A DNA stretch of 64,000 nt from Lacicoccus halitifaciens (GCF_040544485.1 NZ_JBDZDV010000001.1:372001-436000); one strand, 5' to 3'; shown: positions 8,402 through 16,507, numbered from the stretch's first letter. Notes: generated from the letters alone by a model not told the origin. Program-made: numbers and translations.

Positions 8402-8855
8402 CTTTGATCTTCTCCATCACCAGTGTACAACTTTTGCACACACCGTGAAAAGTCAGACGGTGATCGGTTACTTTAAAGTGAAAATCATTCTCAACTTTGA
8501 TTTCCACATCCCCGAGCAGGTCTTCCTCTATCTCCTGAACAGATCCGCAGCTGATGCATACCAGATGATGATGGAAATGTTCTGCACCTTCTTTGCGGAG
8601 GTCATAACGGGCGACACCGTCACCGAAATTGATCTTATCCAAAATCTTCAGCTCGTTGAGGAGTTCAAGGGTGCGGTATACGGTGGCCAGGCCGATTTCG
8701 GGGTATTTTTCCTTCACTTTCATGAATACATCTTCTGCGCTCAGGTGATCACTCTCGTTTTCCAATAATACCCGGAGTGTCACTTCTCGTTGTGGTGTCA
8801 ATTTGTATTTTGCATCATGAAGGGCTTCTTTGATATGCTGGATTCTGTTTTCCAC
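8394..8855 (-). CDS. fur: Ferric uptake regulator Fur
   Basis: Fur-family repressor of 153 residues: winged-helix DNA-binding domain (YKLTPQREVTLRVLLEN, ATVYRTLELL) and a dimerisation domain with the histidine cluster AEHFHHH and two CXXC pairs (CISC, CKSC). It represses iron uptake when loaded with ferrous iron. I choose the GTG at 8855 because AGTAGGTGG stands 6-7 bases upstream and the protein then begins VENRIQHIKEAL, as known staphylococcal Fur proteins do; an ATG 7 codons earlier has no ribosome site. Its promoter carries a Per box. Confidence 0.95.
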   Translation of the reverse strand: MENRIQHIKEALHDAKYKLTPQREVTLRVLLENESDHLSAEDVFMKVKEKYPEIGLATVYRTLELLNELKILDKINFGDGVARYDLRKEGAEHFHHHLVCISCGSVQEIEEDLLGDVEIKVENDFHFKVTDHRLTFHGVCKSCTLVMEKIKDD

Positions 8856-8890
8856 GACGCCACCTACTTTAATCATTAATCAATAAATTC

Positions 8891-8919
8891 ATTATACAAA
8901 ACTTCTTCCAGGATTGAAA
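8891..8919 (-). promoter_or_regulatory. fur promoter
   Basis: On the minus strand TTTCAA (8914-8919) and TATAAT (8891-8896) are separated by 17 bases. Transcription would begin about 30 bases before the fur GTG. The adjacent Per box sits just upstream of the -35 element. Confidence 0.7.
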
Positions 8920-8924
8920 GTTAT

Positions 8925-8939
8925 TAATAATTATTATAA
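8925..8939. promoter_or_regulatory. Per box (PerR operator) upstream of fur
   Basis: The 15-base palindrome TAATAATTATTATAA differs at one position from the PerR consensus TTATAATNATTATAA. PerR control of fur is established in Staphylococcus aureus, so peroxide control of fur is likely here as well. The box could also affect the end of nudF transcription, 24 bases away. Confidence 0.7.
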
Positions 8940-8962
8940 ATAAAAACTTTTCTAATTGAGAA

Positions 8963-9511
8963 TCACAAATGTGCCAATACATACTGTACAGCAATGATGG
9001 TTTTGGCATCACGGAATTTACCTTCTTCAAGAGCGGACCGGAGTGAATCGACATGGACCTTTTCTATATCCAGGAATTCATCGGCCTCCAGTGCCTGTGC
9101 CTCGAATTTCAGCTCCTCTGCAATATACAGATGGATAAGTTCACTTGCAAACCCGGGGGCGGTGTAAAATTCGTACAACTTCCGGATCTCAGGGCTCACT
9201 GCACCGATTTCTTCCTTCAATTCCTTTTCTGCAGTATCGGCCGGCGCCTCATCACGCTCCACTTTGCCGGCAGGGATTTCGAGCAGCACTTCACCGGTCG
9301 GCACCCTGAACTGCCTGACAAAATATAAATGATCTTCATGGACCGGTATGATTGCAACGGCACCGTTATGGTGGACAATCTCCCTGTATGAGGTTTCACC
9401 GTCCGGCAGCCTCACTTTATCATGTGTGACTTTGATCACCCTGCCGTTGAATATCTCATCGCTTTCGAGGATCTCTTCTTTCAAGTGCTCATATGATTTG
9501 CTGTTGGTCAT
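8963..9511 (-). CDS. nudF: Nudix hydrolase, ADP-ribose pyrophosphatase type
   Basis: Protein of 182 residues with a Nudix box, G-x5-E-x7-K-E-L-x-E-E-x-G, in GKVERDEAPADTAEKELKEE; the usual Arg of the box is Lys here. The fold and surrounding motifs (FYTAPGFASELIHLYIAEEL) are those of ADP-ribose pyrophosphatases, which clear free ADP-ribose. The ATG at 9511 has AAGGAG 7 bases before it and is preferred over one 10 codons upstream. Location next to fur-xerD matches staphylococci. Confidence 0.9.
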   Translation of the reverse strand: MTNSKSYEHLKEEILESDEIFNGRVIKVTHDKVRLPDGETSYREIVHHNGAVAIIPVHEDHLYFVRQFRVPTGEVLLEIPAGKVERDEAPADTAEKELKEEIGAVSPEIRKLYEFYTAPGFASELIHLYIAEELKFEAQALEADEFLDIEKVHVDSLRSALEEGKFRDAKTIIAVQYVLAHL

Positions 9512-9542
9512 GTCAATGCTCCTTGGCTTTTTTATATCCACA

Positions 9543-9548
9543 ATTATA
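9543..9548 (-). promoter_or_regulatory. Putative -10 element of nudF
   Basis: TATAAT on the minus strand, about 31 bases before the nudF ATG. No good -35 box is seen at 16-18 bases spacing (TTTTAA at best). Confidence 0.35.
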
Positions 9549-9622
9549 GCACTAAAATTATTGCTTTAAAAAGGGCGGAAACGCTTTGGTGATTTAAACT
9601 CAATTTTTGTGCGTTTTATTGA

Positions 9623-9628
9623 TATAAT
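9623..9628 (+). promoter_or_regulatory. Putative -10 element of the aldo/keto reductase gene
   Basis: TATAAT 33 bases before the ATG of the reductase. The -35 region is weak. AAAGGAG lies at 9647-9653 as the ribosome site. Confidence 0.4.
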
Positions 9629-9661
9629 AATTCTACCCGTGAATGTAAAGGAGTAATATAC

Positions 9662-10573
9662 ATGGAATATATTGAATCGAAAAGTGGATTGGCATTTTCC
9701 CGCATGTCTTTGGGCTGCATGAACTTACCGATCGAAGATGAAATCAGGACAGAAGAGATCATCGAATATGCTCTGTCCCAAAATATCAATTATTTTGATA
9801 CTGCCGACTTATATCAGTACGGTGAAAATGAAACTGTAGTCGGAAAGATTTTGAAGAGGTACCGGAGCAGATATAATTTCCATACGGGCACCAAAGTCGG
9901 CAATGAATTTGATAAGACGCTGAAGAAGAAGATCGGATGGAACCCGGGCAGGAAATATATCAAAACCCAGGTTCAAGAATCACTCCGCCGATTGGATATG
10001 GATCATATCGATCTGTATCAGCTTCACGGAGGCACAATCGAAGATGACAAGGAGGAAACGATACTTGCATTCGAGGAATTGAAATCCGAAGGCCTGATCA
10101 GAAGCTACGGCATTTCATCCATACGTCCAAATGTCATAGACTACTATTATAAGAACAGCAATATCGATACGCTGATGCTTCAGCTGAACCCACTCGACAA
10201 TCGTCCGGTGGAATTGCTGGAAGACCTGAAGGACATCGTCATACTCGCCAGAGGGCCGTTGATGCAGGGGCTGTTCACAGAACGCCACGAAGCCCACTTG
10301 AAAGAGAAATTCCCTGATGGTATCCTTAATTACTCACAGAAGGACTTGCGCGGCATCTTCGGGACGCTCAGGCGCGAGCATGATGATCTGACCGCCCTGT
10401 CGTTCAAGTATCTCATCGATAAGGGCGCTGTCATAGTAAATGGTGTGAGCAGCCTGAAACAGTTGGAGGACAATATGAACAGTTTCGAAAAAGCAGCTTC
10501 AATGCCAAAAGAGGATTTACGGTCACTGGATGAGCTGTTTAAAAAAGAAAAGTACGAGGACCATAGATCATGA
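9662..10573 (+). CDS. Aldo/keto reductase
   Basis: NADPH-dependent oxidoreductase of the TIM-barrel AKR family, 303 residues. The catalytic tetrad can be followed: Asp and Tyr in NYFDTADLYQYGENE, Lys in HTGTKVG and His in IDLYQLHGG. Substrate is not predictable from sequence; relatives reduce aldehydes and ketones including sugar-derived ones. The ATG has AAAGGAG 8 bases upstream. The stop overlaps the start of the next gene (ATGA), so the two are one transcript. Confidence 0.88.
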   Translation: MEYIESKSGLAFSRMSLGCMNLPIEDEIRTEEIIEYALSQNINYFDTADLYQYGENETVVGKILKRYRSRYNFHTGTKVGNEFDKTLKKKIGWNPGRKYIKTQVQESLRRLDMDHIDLYQLHGGTIEDDKEETILAFEELKSEGLIRSYGISSIRPNVIDYYYKNSNIDTLMLQLNPLDNRPVELLEDLKDIVILARGPLMQGLFTERHEAHLKEKFPDGILNYSQKDLRGIFGTLRREHDDLTALSFKYLIDKGAVIVNGVSSLKQLEDNMNSFEKAASMPKEDLRSLDELFKKEKYEDHRS

Positions 10574-11511
10574 AAAAATTAGGCAAATGGATTTGGACAG
10601 GCATACTTTCAGTGGTGACCATACTGGTCTCACTCGGTTATTATGCCTCTACACAGACGCTCTTTTTCAAACTCCGCGATGTGGAAGTGATCAAACGCCG
10701 GGAAACAAGGGCGAAGCGGATAAACCTGGAGGAATTCAGAAAGCTGCCCCAGGACAATATCTTAATTCCATCCAGATTCGACTACAGTATCAATGCCGTC
10801 TTTGTCTATCCGAATGATACGAACAAGTGGGTGGTGCTGTGCCACGGTGTCACCGAAAACAAAATCAGTTCCATCAAGTATTTGAACATGTTTGTGGAGA
10901 TGGGCTACAACTGTGTGATCTACGATGCAAGAAGGCATGGTGATTCGGGAGGCATCCATTCCACATACGGCTTCTATGAGAAATACGACCTTGAGAGTGT
11001 CGTCAAATATCTGCATGAACATTACGGGGAGGATATCGAGTTTGGCATCCATGGTGAATCCATGGGTGCGGCGACCATGCTGCTCTATGCAGGTGAGCTT
11101 TCAAATGAGGCGAAATTTTATATTTCCGATGCCTCGTTCTCAAAGTTCGCCGACCAGCTGACTTTCATATTCGGCCAGTATTCAAGAGTCGCTTCTCCAT
11201 TTATTCTGATTGTGACGAACCTTTTCTTCCGTGTAAGGAGCAAATTTTCACTGTTCAAAGTATCTCCAATAAGGATTATAGACAAAATAGAACAGCCGAT
11301 ATTATTCATACATTCTAAAAATGACAAATTCATACCTTATCACCAGACGAAAGAACTGTACGAAAAGAAAAAAGGGCCCAAGATGGCCTGGTACCCCGGG
11401 CGAGGCGGCCATGTTGAAAGCTTCAACCGCAATCAGGAGGCCTACGTCGCAAAAGTCACTTATTTCCTTGAGAATTACGTAAGATGGGATGTTCGAAGAA
11501 ATCGTGGGTGA
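10570..11511 (+). CDS. Membrane-anchored alpha/beta hydrolase
   Basis: Protein of 313 residues with an N-terminal membrane anchor (about 8-28) and an alpha/beta hydrolase domain. The nucleophile elbow is GIHGESMGAA, the acid is in HSKNDKFIPYH and the base in GRGGHVES; the oxyanion segment is VVLCHGVTENK. Probably a serine esterase or peptidase facing outward; substrate unknown. The last 56 bases overlap the 3' end of rnz on the other strand, and no terminator is seen between them. Confidence 0.85.
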   Translation: MKKLGKWIWTGILSVVTILVSLGYYASTQTLFFKLRDVEVIKRRETRAKRINLEEFRKLPQDNILIPSRFDYSINAVFVYPNDTNKWVVLCHGVTENKISSIKYLNMFVEMGYNCVIYDARRHGDSGGIHSTYGFYEKYDLESVVKYLHEHYGEDIEFGIHGESMGAATMLLYAGELSNEAKFYISDASFSKFADQLTFIFGQYSRVASPFILIVTNLFFRVRSKFSLFKVSPIRIIDKIEQPILFIHSKNDKFIPYHQTKELYEKKKGPKMAWYPGRGGHVESFNRNQEAYVAKVTYFLENYVRWDVRRNRG

Positions 11512-12391
11512 TATGGACGTTTGAAGGCAGCTTTTCATCCAGCCCATCCAAAAAACCATCTTCATAGCGATTGCTCAAATGGGTGATCAGCAGTGATCCG
11601 TAATTTATGCTTTTAAAGTTGTCGAGCACATCGGTGATTTCCGAATGGAAATACCGGTGTGCTTTTTCACGTTCCCCGTCGAGATAAGTCCCCTCGTGTA
11701 CGATGAGGTCACTGCCGTCCACGAGGGACATGTACCCAGGTGTCGTGATCACACGTGTATCCCCGTGCACGGCAATTTTCCGGCCTGTGATGTCAGGACC
11801 GGTGAAGTCTGCTGTATGGTAAGTTTCGCCGTTGAATTCAAAGATTTCCGCATTTTTGATGCGGGCATAGGACGGTCCCGGCTGGAGGCCGATGCGCTTC
11901 AGTTTTTCCGGGTCCAGCGCACCTTTTTTATCATTTTCCTTGAAGACATACAAGAAGCTGTCGATGTTATGGTCGAGCAGATGCACATGGACTTTGAAGC
12001 CGTCCATTTCGATGCAGTCGCCGTGCGTGATCTCAATTATTTCGAGTGGATAGTTCAAACGGGACCCGCTGATTTCAAATGTGACATCCAGCCACCGGGC
12101 CAAGCCCCGGGGCCCGTAAATGGCAAGCGGCACATCCTCCCCGCCCTGGTGCGCACGCGACGACAGGAAGCCCGGCAGGCCGTAAATGTGGTCACCATGG
12201 AGATGTGTGATGAATATATTCCTGACTTTCGAAGGTTTGATGCCGGTATGGAGTATCCTGTGCTGCAATGCTTCCCCCGCATCGATCATTATATACTGAT
12301 TGATTTCATCCACCGCATCCAATACATAGCTTTGGGTGTGTCTTTTTTTGGATGGCAGCCCTGCACCTGAGCCGAGAACTGTAAATTGCAT
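11456..12391 (-). CDS. rnz: Ribonuclease Z
   Basis: Metallo-beta-lactamase fold nuclease of 311 residues that cuts the 3' trailer of tRNA precursors lacking encoded CCA. The zinc motif ITHLHGDHIYGLPG, the AVHGDTR segment and the late histidine in LLITHLSNRY are present, as is the N-terminal LGSGAGLPS. The start ATG has AGGTGA upstream. Convergent with the hydrolase gene (56-base overlap) and divergent from an AraC-type regulator. Confidence 0.95.
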   Translation of the reverse strand: MQFTVLGSGAGLPSKKRHTQSYVLDAVDEINQYIMIDAGEALQHRILHTGIKPSKVRNIFITHLHGDHIYGLPGFLSSRAHQGGEDVPLAIYGPRGLARWLDVTFEISGSRLNYPLEIIEITHGDCIEMDGFKVHVHLLDHNIDSFLYVFKENDKKGALDPEKLKRIGLQPGPSYARIKNAEIFEFNGETYHTADFTGPDITGRKIAVHGDTRVITTPGYMSLVDGSDLIVHEGTYLDGEREKAHRYFHSEITDVLDNFKSINYGSLLITHLSNRYEDGFLDGLDEKLPSNVHITHDFFEHPILRNSQGNK

Positions 12392-12422
12392 AAAAAATCA
12401 CCTGTCTTAATTGATTTTTTAA

Positions 12423-12475
12423 TTATATCATAATAATTGTGTTTTTAAGATGACAGTGAAATAATTATGATATAA
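12423..12475. promoter_or_regulatory. Divergent promoter region with long inverted repeat
   Basis: Two 16-base arms (12423-12438 and 12460-12475) are inverted copies with one mismatch, 21 bases apart. Each arm holds the likely -10 box of one gene: TATAAT toward rnz on the minus strand and TATAAG toward the AraC-type regulator on the plus strand. The symmetry could reflect an operator for the regulator or simply mirrored promoters. Confidence 0.5.
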
Positions 12476-12506
12476 GAAATGAACTTTGAAGGTGGCATCA
12501 GGCAGT

Positions 12507-13349
12507 ATGGAGACTGTTAATTTTATTGAAAAATTCATCATATATATAGAAGACCGTTTAAGGGAAGAAATCGACTTCAGCTCTGCATTGCATGAACTCG
12601 GCGTCGAGCCGAAGTCCTTCATCACCATATTCACTTCGCTGGTGGGCATGACACCTTATGAATATCAGCAGAAACGCAGAATGACCGAGATAGCATATGA
12701 ACTTTATGAAGGTCACCGCAGGCTTCTGGATATTGCGAAATATTACGGCTACAGGGATGCGGATGAATTCAAGGAACTGTACAAGGCGCGTATGGGCATC
12801 TCCCCTTACGAAACTGAAAAACATATCCGGTCGCTTGATCTCCTCGAACGCATCACATTCGAAGTCGTCCCTGTCGACAAACCTGAATATCCCTCCCGGA
12901 CCGTCCATATCGACAGCTTCAGGATAGTCGGATTCACCCGGTATTTCTCACTCAATGATTATACCCGCGATAAGAAAATGGAAATGCTGAAAAACCTTGA
13001 AAAAAACGGCCTGATTGATGAACTTCTCGGATTCAACAGCGGTCGTGTCAAAGGCATCATTCTGCATGAGAGGATCGTCAAAGATGAAATGGAGCTGATG
13101 ATCGGGGTCGCCTCGACGGATGCGGTGCCTTTCGATGAGACTTATACGGAGTCTGGTGATTTCACGGTTTTTGAAGGTACCGGGAAAGCCGGCACCGTGA
13201 TGGAAGATATTTATCAGTACATTTTCAGGAGATGGCGCTTCAAGGTCAAACGGGATTTGAACTGCAACTTTTCCATTGAAGTGATCAAGAGCCCGTTTGA
13301 TATCGGTTATTCCGATTCTAAAATACAGGTCTGGCAGGCGCTTGAATGA
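12507..13349 (+). CDS. AraC-family regulator with GyrI-like effector domain
   Basis: Protein of 280 residues. The first 105 residues hold two helix-turn-helix units of AraC type (LLDIAKYYGYRDADEFKELY and the segment GISPYETEKH). The rest resembles GyrI-like/effector-binding domains (FRIVGFTRYFSL, VFEGTGKAG, FSIEVIKSPFD), which bind small hydrophobic or cationic ligands. Such fusions usually act as ligand-responsive activators of stress or multidrug genes; the target here is unknown. The ATG at 12507 is chosen, with AAGGTGG about 11 bases upstream. A terminator follows. Confidence 0.8.
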   Translation: METVNFIEKFIIYIEDRLREEIDFSSALHELGVEPKSFITIFTSLVGMTPYEYQQKRRMTEIAYELYEGHRRLLDIAKYYGYRDADEFKELYKARMGISPYETEKHIRSLDLLERITFEVVPVDKPEYPSRTVHIDSFRIVGFTRYFSLNDYTRDKKMEMLKNLEKNGLIDELLGFNSGRVKGIILHERIVKDEMELMIGVASTDAVPFDETYTESGDFTVFEGTGKAGTVMEDIYQYIFRRWRFKVKRDLNCNFSIEVIKSPFDIGYSDSKIQVWQALE

Positions 13350-13389
13350 AAAAGAAGGTGATGACATTGGATGTCACCACCTTCTTTTT
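13349..13389. terminator. Bidirectional terminator
   Basis: An 18-base-pair inverted repeat with one mismatch and a 5-base loop (arms 13349-13366 and 13372-13389), flanked by A and T runs. It serves the AraC-type gene on the plus strand and the M20 peptidase on the minus strand, whose stop it overlaps. Confidence 0.85.
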
Positions 13390-14509
13390 ATGCCTGCTTT
13401 GAATGCTGGATTTTGATGATCTCCACGATGAGCTCGGCCGCTTTGATGAGCTCTTCGATCGGCATCCTTTCAGAAGTCGTATGGATGTTTTCATACCCCA
13501 ATCCGAGCACGACGGTCTGAATGCCTTTCCCGTTGAATACGTTGCCGTCGCTTCCCCCGCCGAGTGATATGAAGTCCGGCTCCCTGCCGATATTTTCAAT
13601 CGCCGTCCTGACGGTCGTGACCACTTCGGAGTCAAGTTCTGCATGCAGGTGGTCATACATCTTCTCGACTGTCACCTCTGCACGGCCCCCGAGCTCTGCC
13701 GCTGCTTCTTCGAATGCCACTTTCATATGTGCAGCTTGTGCTGCCATCTTTTCAGGGTCAAGACTGCGTGTTTCAGCGAGGACATAGGCATAATCCGCGA
13801 CGATGTTCGTGGCGCTCCCGCCCTCGATCCGTCCGATATTGGCTGTCGTTTCCTGATCAATCCTGCCGAGCGTCATCCTGCTGACGGCGTTGGCGGCAAT
13901 ATTGATTGCACTGACACCTTCTTCAGGTGCAACACCGGCATGAGCGGTCCTGCCATGAATATGCGCTTCCACTTTACTCTGCGTCGGTGCACTGGTGACG
14001 ACGGTCCCGACTTTCCCGGTGGAATCGACCGCATAGCCGAACTTGCTTTTAAGCTGGCTGGTATCGAAAGCTTTGGCGCCGACAAGTCCGGACTCTTCAC
14101 CGGCGGTGATGACGATTTCGATATCACCGTGCGGGATATCATTTTCCCGGATGATGTTCAGCGCTTCGATCAGGGCTGCGATGCCCGCCTTATCATCGCT
14201 GCCGAGTATAGTCGTGCCGTCGGAAACTATGTAGTCTCCCTCAATCTTCGGGGTGATGCCTTTACCGGGTGTGACCGTGTCCATATGGACGGTGAAATAC
14301 AACGGCGCCACATCTTCTGTGCCCCTGACGCGGATTAGAAGATTGCCGGCGCCATGCCCGGTGATGTCCGCACTGTCATCTTCAATGACCTCTACATCCA
14401 TTTTGGTGAAGTGTTCTATCAGGTAGTCGGCGATCTCCCTTTCCTGCCCCGACTCTGAGTCCACTCTCAGCATCTCTGTAAACTGGTTGATCAAACGTTC
14501 TTCATTCAT
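13388..14509 (-). CDS. M20 family metallopeptidase (peptidase T-like, YqjE type)
   Basis: Protein of 373 residues with a catalytic domain split by a dimerisation lid. Zinc ligands and catalytic residues are visible: FTVHMDTVTPG, LGSDDKAG, ITAGEESGLVG, YAVDSTGKVG and the late ENIHTTSE. The lid contains HGRTAHAGVAPEEG. Relatives are tripeptidase- or carboxypeptidase-like enzymes of uncertain substrate. GGAGG precedes the ATG. Single gene between two strong terminators. Confidence 0.88.
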   Translation of the reverse strand: MNEERLINQFTEMLRVDSESGQEREIADYLIEHFTKMDVEVIEDDSADITGHGAGNLLIRVRGTEDVAPLYFTVHMDTVTPGKGITPKIEGDYIVSDGTTILGSDDKAGIAALIEALNIIRENDIPHGDIEIVITAGEESGLVGAKAFDTSQLKSKFGYAVDSTGKVGTVVTSAPTQSKVEAHIHGRTAHAGVAPEEGVSAINIAANAVSRMTLGRIDQETTANIGRIEGGSATNIVADYAYVLAETRSLDPEKMAAQAAHMKVAFEEAAAELGGRAEVTVEKMYDHLHAELDSEVVTTVRTAIENIGREPDFISLGGGSDGNVFNGKGIQTVVLGLGYENIHTTSERMPIEELIKAAELIVEIIKIQHSKQA

Positions 14510-14530
14510 GGGTTTTCCTCCGTAATGATA

Positions 14531-14559
14531 TTGATTATGGGAAACTGGTGTAATATACT
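14531..14559 (+). promoter_or_regulatory. Promoter of the Prli42-like gene
   Basis: TTGATT (14531-14536) and TATACT (14554-14559) with 17-base spacing, ending 31 bases before the GTG start. Together with the terminator downstream it makes the mini-gene its own transcription unit. Confidence 0.7.
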
Positions 14560-14589
14560 GGTTACATTAATCTAGTAAGGATGGTTTTT

Positions 14590-14691
14590 GTGCATAATAA
14601 AAAAGTTAGACAAGTGGTCATTTGGTTCATGGTGTTTTTAATCGTCGTTTCAGGTCTATTATTCGGAGTGAGCATGCTGACGGCATTTTAA
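14590..14691 (+). CDS. Prli42-like stressosome-anchor mini-protein
   Basis: A 33-residue frame with a GTG start, TAAGGATGG as ribosome site 8 bases before, its own promoter and a strong terminator. It begins MHNKKVRQVVIW and continues as a single hydrophobic helix ending SMLTAF. The basic head NKKVR plus one membrane span matches the Prli42 family, which in Listeria tethers the stressosome to the membrane. Family call is from recalled motif only. No rsbR/rsbS stressosome genes lie in this window. Confidence 0.7.
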   Translation: MHNKKVRQVVIWFMVFLIVVSGLLFGVSMLTAF

Positions 14692-14700
14692 CTAAATTAA

Positions 14701-14726
14701 AGAGGTCCCGGAGGGACCTCTTTTTT
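14701..14726. terminator. Bidirectional terminator
   Basis: Nine-base-pair GC-rich hairpin (AGAGGTCCC / GGGACCTCT, 14701-14721) followed by a T run on the plus strand, with A residues before it for the minus strand. It closes the Prli42-like gene and brxB. Confidence 0.85.
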
Positions 14727-15162
14727 ATATTTCTTCGCAGTGCTCTTCGAACCATGCCTGCAGGTTTGTGATGACGCTCATCGTTTCGTGCCCTTCGATT
14801 TCATGCCTTTCAATCATATCGACGATCTCACCGTCTTTGAAGAATGCAAACGACGGGGAAGATGGCAGATAATCCGGCGCCCTGTCACGGACATGTTCCG
14901 TTGCCTCTTTGTCCTGGCCGGCGAATACCGTAAGCAGCTGGTCAGGCAGTTTATCGTAGTTCAATGCGTGTTTTGCGGCAGGGCGTGCGATGCCGCCGGC
15001 ACATCCGCAGACCGAGTTGACCACTACAAGTGCGGTCCCCTTCTTATTCAGATGCTGATCCACTTCTTCCGGGGTCGTAAGCTCGGTGTAGCCGGATTCA
15101 CGCATTTCACTGCGTGCAGTCGTCACTATATCGTTCATATACAGGTTAAAGTCCATATTCAT
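14725..15162 (-). CDS. brxB: Bacilliredoxin BrxA/BrxB family
   Basis: Thioredoxin-fold protein of 145 residues with the CGC redox motif in VNSVCGCAGG, typical of bacilliredoxins that remove bacillithiol from proteins after oxidative stress. The ATG at 15162 has GAGGAG upstream; a TTG seven codons earlier is less likely. It has its own promoter and follows the bkd operon, as yqiW (brxB) does in Bacillus, which supports the BrxB rather than BrxA name. Confidence 0.9.
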   Translation of the reverse strand: MNMDFNLYMNDIVTTARSEMRESGYTELTTPEEVDQHLNKKGTALVVVNSVCGCAGGIARPAAKHALNYDKLPDQLLTVFAGQDKEATEHVRDRAPDYLPSSPSFAFFKDGEIVDMIERHEIEGHETMSVITNLQAWFEEHCEEI

Positions 15163-15213
15163 TTCGAATCTCTCCTCGTTCAAATAAACCCTGTCATGCC
15201 AAGAGTTTATAAA

Positions 15214-15242
15214 ATTATATCTAAGCCCAGTTTATCGGTAAA
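15214..15242 (-). promoter_or_regulatory. brxB promoter
   Basis: TTTACC (15237-15242) and TATAAT (15214-15219) on the minus strand, 17 bases apart, lying between the end of bkdB and the brxB start. Confidence 0.65.
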
Positions 15243-15259
15243 ATTTTACTTTGTAAAGA

Positions 15260-16507
15260 TTAATACACCGATGTATGTTCCGCTGATATCTTCTCGATTT
15301 TTTCCTTGACCCTTTTCAGGAACTGTCCGGCAACTAAGCCGTCAAGGACGCGGTGGTCGATGGAGAGGCATAAGTTCACCATATGTCTGATTGCGATCAT
15401 ATCATCCACGATCACAGGTTTTTTGACGATGGACTCCACCTGCAGTATGGCTGCCTGCGGATGATTGATGATGCCCATGGACTGAACCGAACCGAAAGCG
15501 CCGGTATTATTGACCGTAAAGGTGCCGCCTGACATATGTTCGGATGTCAGTTTATGCGCCCTGCCGAGCTCTGCAAGTTCATTGACCTGTTTCGCAATGC
15601 CTTTTATCGTCAGTTCATCCGCATTCTTAATGACGGGGACATAAAGTTTATCATCACCTGCGACTGCTATTGATATGTTGATATCTTTATTCACCACGAT
15701 CTTATCTCCCTGCCATGAACTGTTCAGCATCGGGAATTCCTTCAATGTCTCTGCTGCCGCTTTTACAAAAAAGCTGAAGAAAGTCAGATTGAAGCCCTCA
15801 TCCTTTTTGAAATCATTTTTCAGGCTGTTGCGCAGATTGACGAGATTCGTCGCATCCACTTCCATCATGAGCCATGCATGAGGGATTTCGGTTGAAGACT
15901 GGACCATTTTCTCTGCAATGGCCGCCCGCACGCCGCTCACCGGAATCTCCTCCCCGGCCCTCACTGAAGGTTTTGCGGCTGCCGGTCGGCTTTGTGCCGC
16001 GGGTGCCGTTTCAGCAGGTGCCGATTTAGGTTCAGCAGGCTGTTCAATCACTTTCAATATATCCTTTTTTGTGATTCTGCCATTGAAGCCCGTGCCCTGG
16101 ACTTCATTCAAATCGATGTCATTTTCACTTGCCAGGCGCATCACCACAGGGGAAATGCGGGCACCCCGGGGTTTTTCAGCTCCTTTGGCCGGAGACGCCG
16201 CCTTGGCAGGTGCAGGCTCCTCCACCTCATCTTCAGGGGCATCTTCACCGGCTGCCGGTGCTTCTTCGCCGCCCTCGGCTTCCACGGTGCAGATTGCGAC
16301 CCCGACATCGACGGTCTCCCCTTCACTGACGAGGAGTTCTCCTATTGTGCCGGCTGCGACGGACGGCACTTCGGCGGTCACCTTATCGGTGATCACTTCA
16401 CAAAGGGGGTCATATTCCTCCACCGTGTCCCCGGGTTTCACGAGCCATCTTTCAATCGTGCCTTCAGTAACACTTTCACCTAGTTTAGGCATTTTTATTT
16501 CAGTCAT
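15260..16507 (-). CDS. bkdB: Branched-chain 2-oxo acid dehydrogenase E2 (dihydrolipoyl transacylase)
   Basis: Protein of 415 residues: lipoyl domain (1-75, lipoyl Lys about 42 in DKVTAEVPS), an Ala/Pro/Glu-rich linker, a subunit-binding domain (about 115-150, ISPVVMRLASEN) and the acyltransferase domain with SIDHRVLDGLVAG. It moves the acyl group from E1 to CoA, giving isobutyryl-, isovaleryl- and 2-methylbutyryl-CoA, precursors of branched fatty acids. The ATG at 16507 follows GGAGGGG. Last gene of the ptb-bkd operon. Confidence 0.95.
   Translation of the reverse strand: MTEIKMPKLGESVTEGTIERWLVKPGDTVEEYDPLCEVITDKVTAEVPSVAAGTIGELLVSEGETVDVGVAICTVEAEGGEEAPAAGEDAPEDEVEEPAPAKAASPAKGAEKPRGARISPVVMRLASENDIDLNEVQGTGFNGRITKKDILKVIEQPAEPKSAPAETAPAAQSRPAAAKPSVRAGEEIPVSGVRAAIAEKMVQSSTEIPHAWLMMEVDATNLVNLRNSLKNDFKKDEGFNLTFFSFFVKAAAETLKEFPMLNSSWQGDKIVVNKDINISIAVAGDDKLYVPVIKNADELTIKGIAKQVNELAELGRAHKLTSEHMSGGTFTVNNTGAFGSVQSMGIINHPQAAILQVESIVKKPVIVDDMIAIRHMVNLCLSIDHRVLDGLVAGQFLKRVKEKIEKISAEHTSVY

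Noticed and set aside
13643..14338. 231-codon open frame on the plus strand
   Set aside because: Antisense to the M20 peptidase gene; cysteine-rich and without any recognisable motif.
9638..15200. Genomic island
   Set aside because: The stretch has more variable genes, but no integrase, att repeats, tRNA target or base-composition break is visible, and rnz and brxB are core genes.
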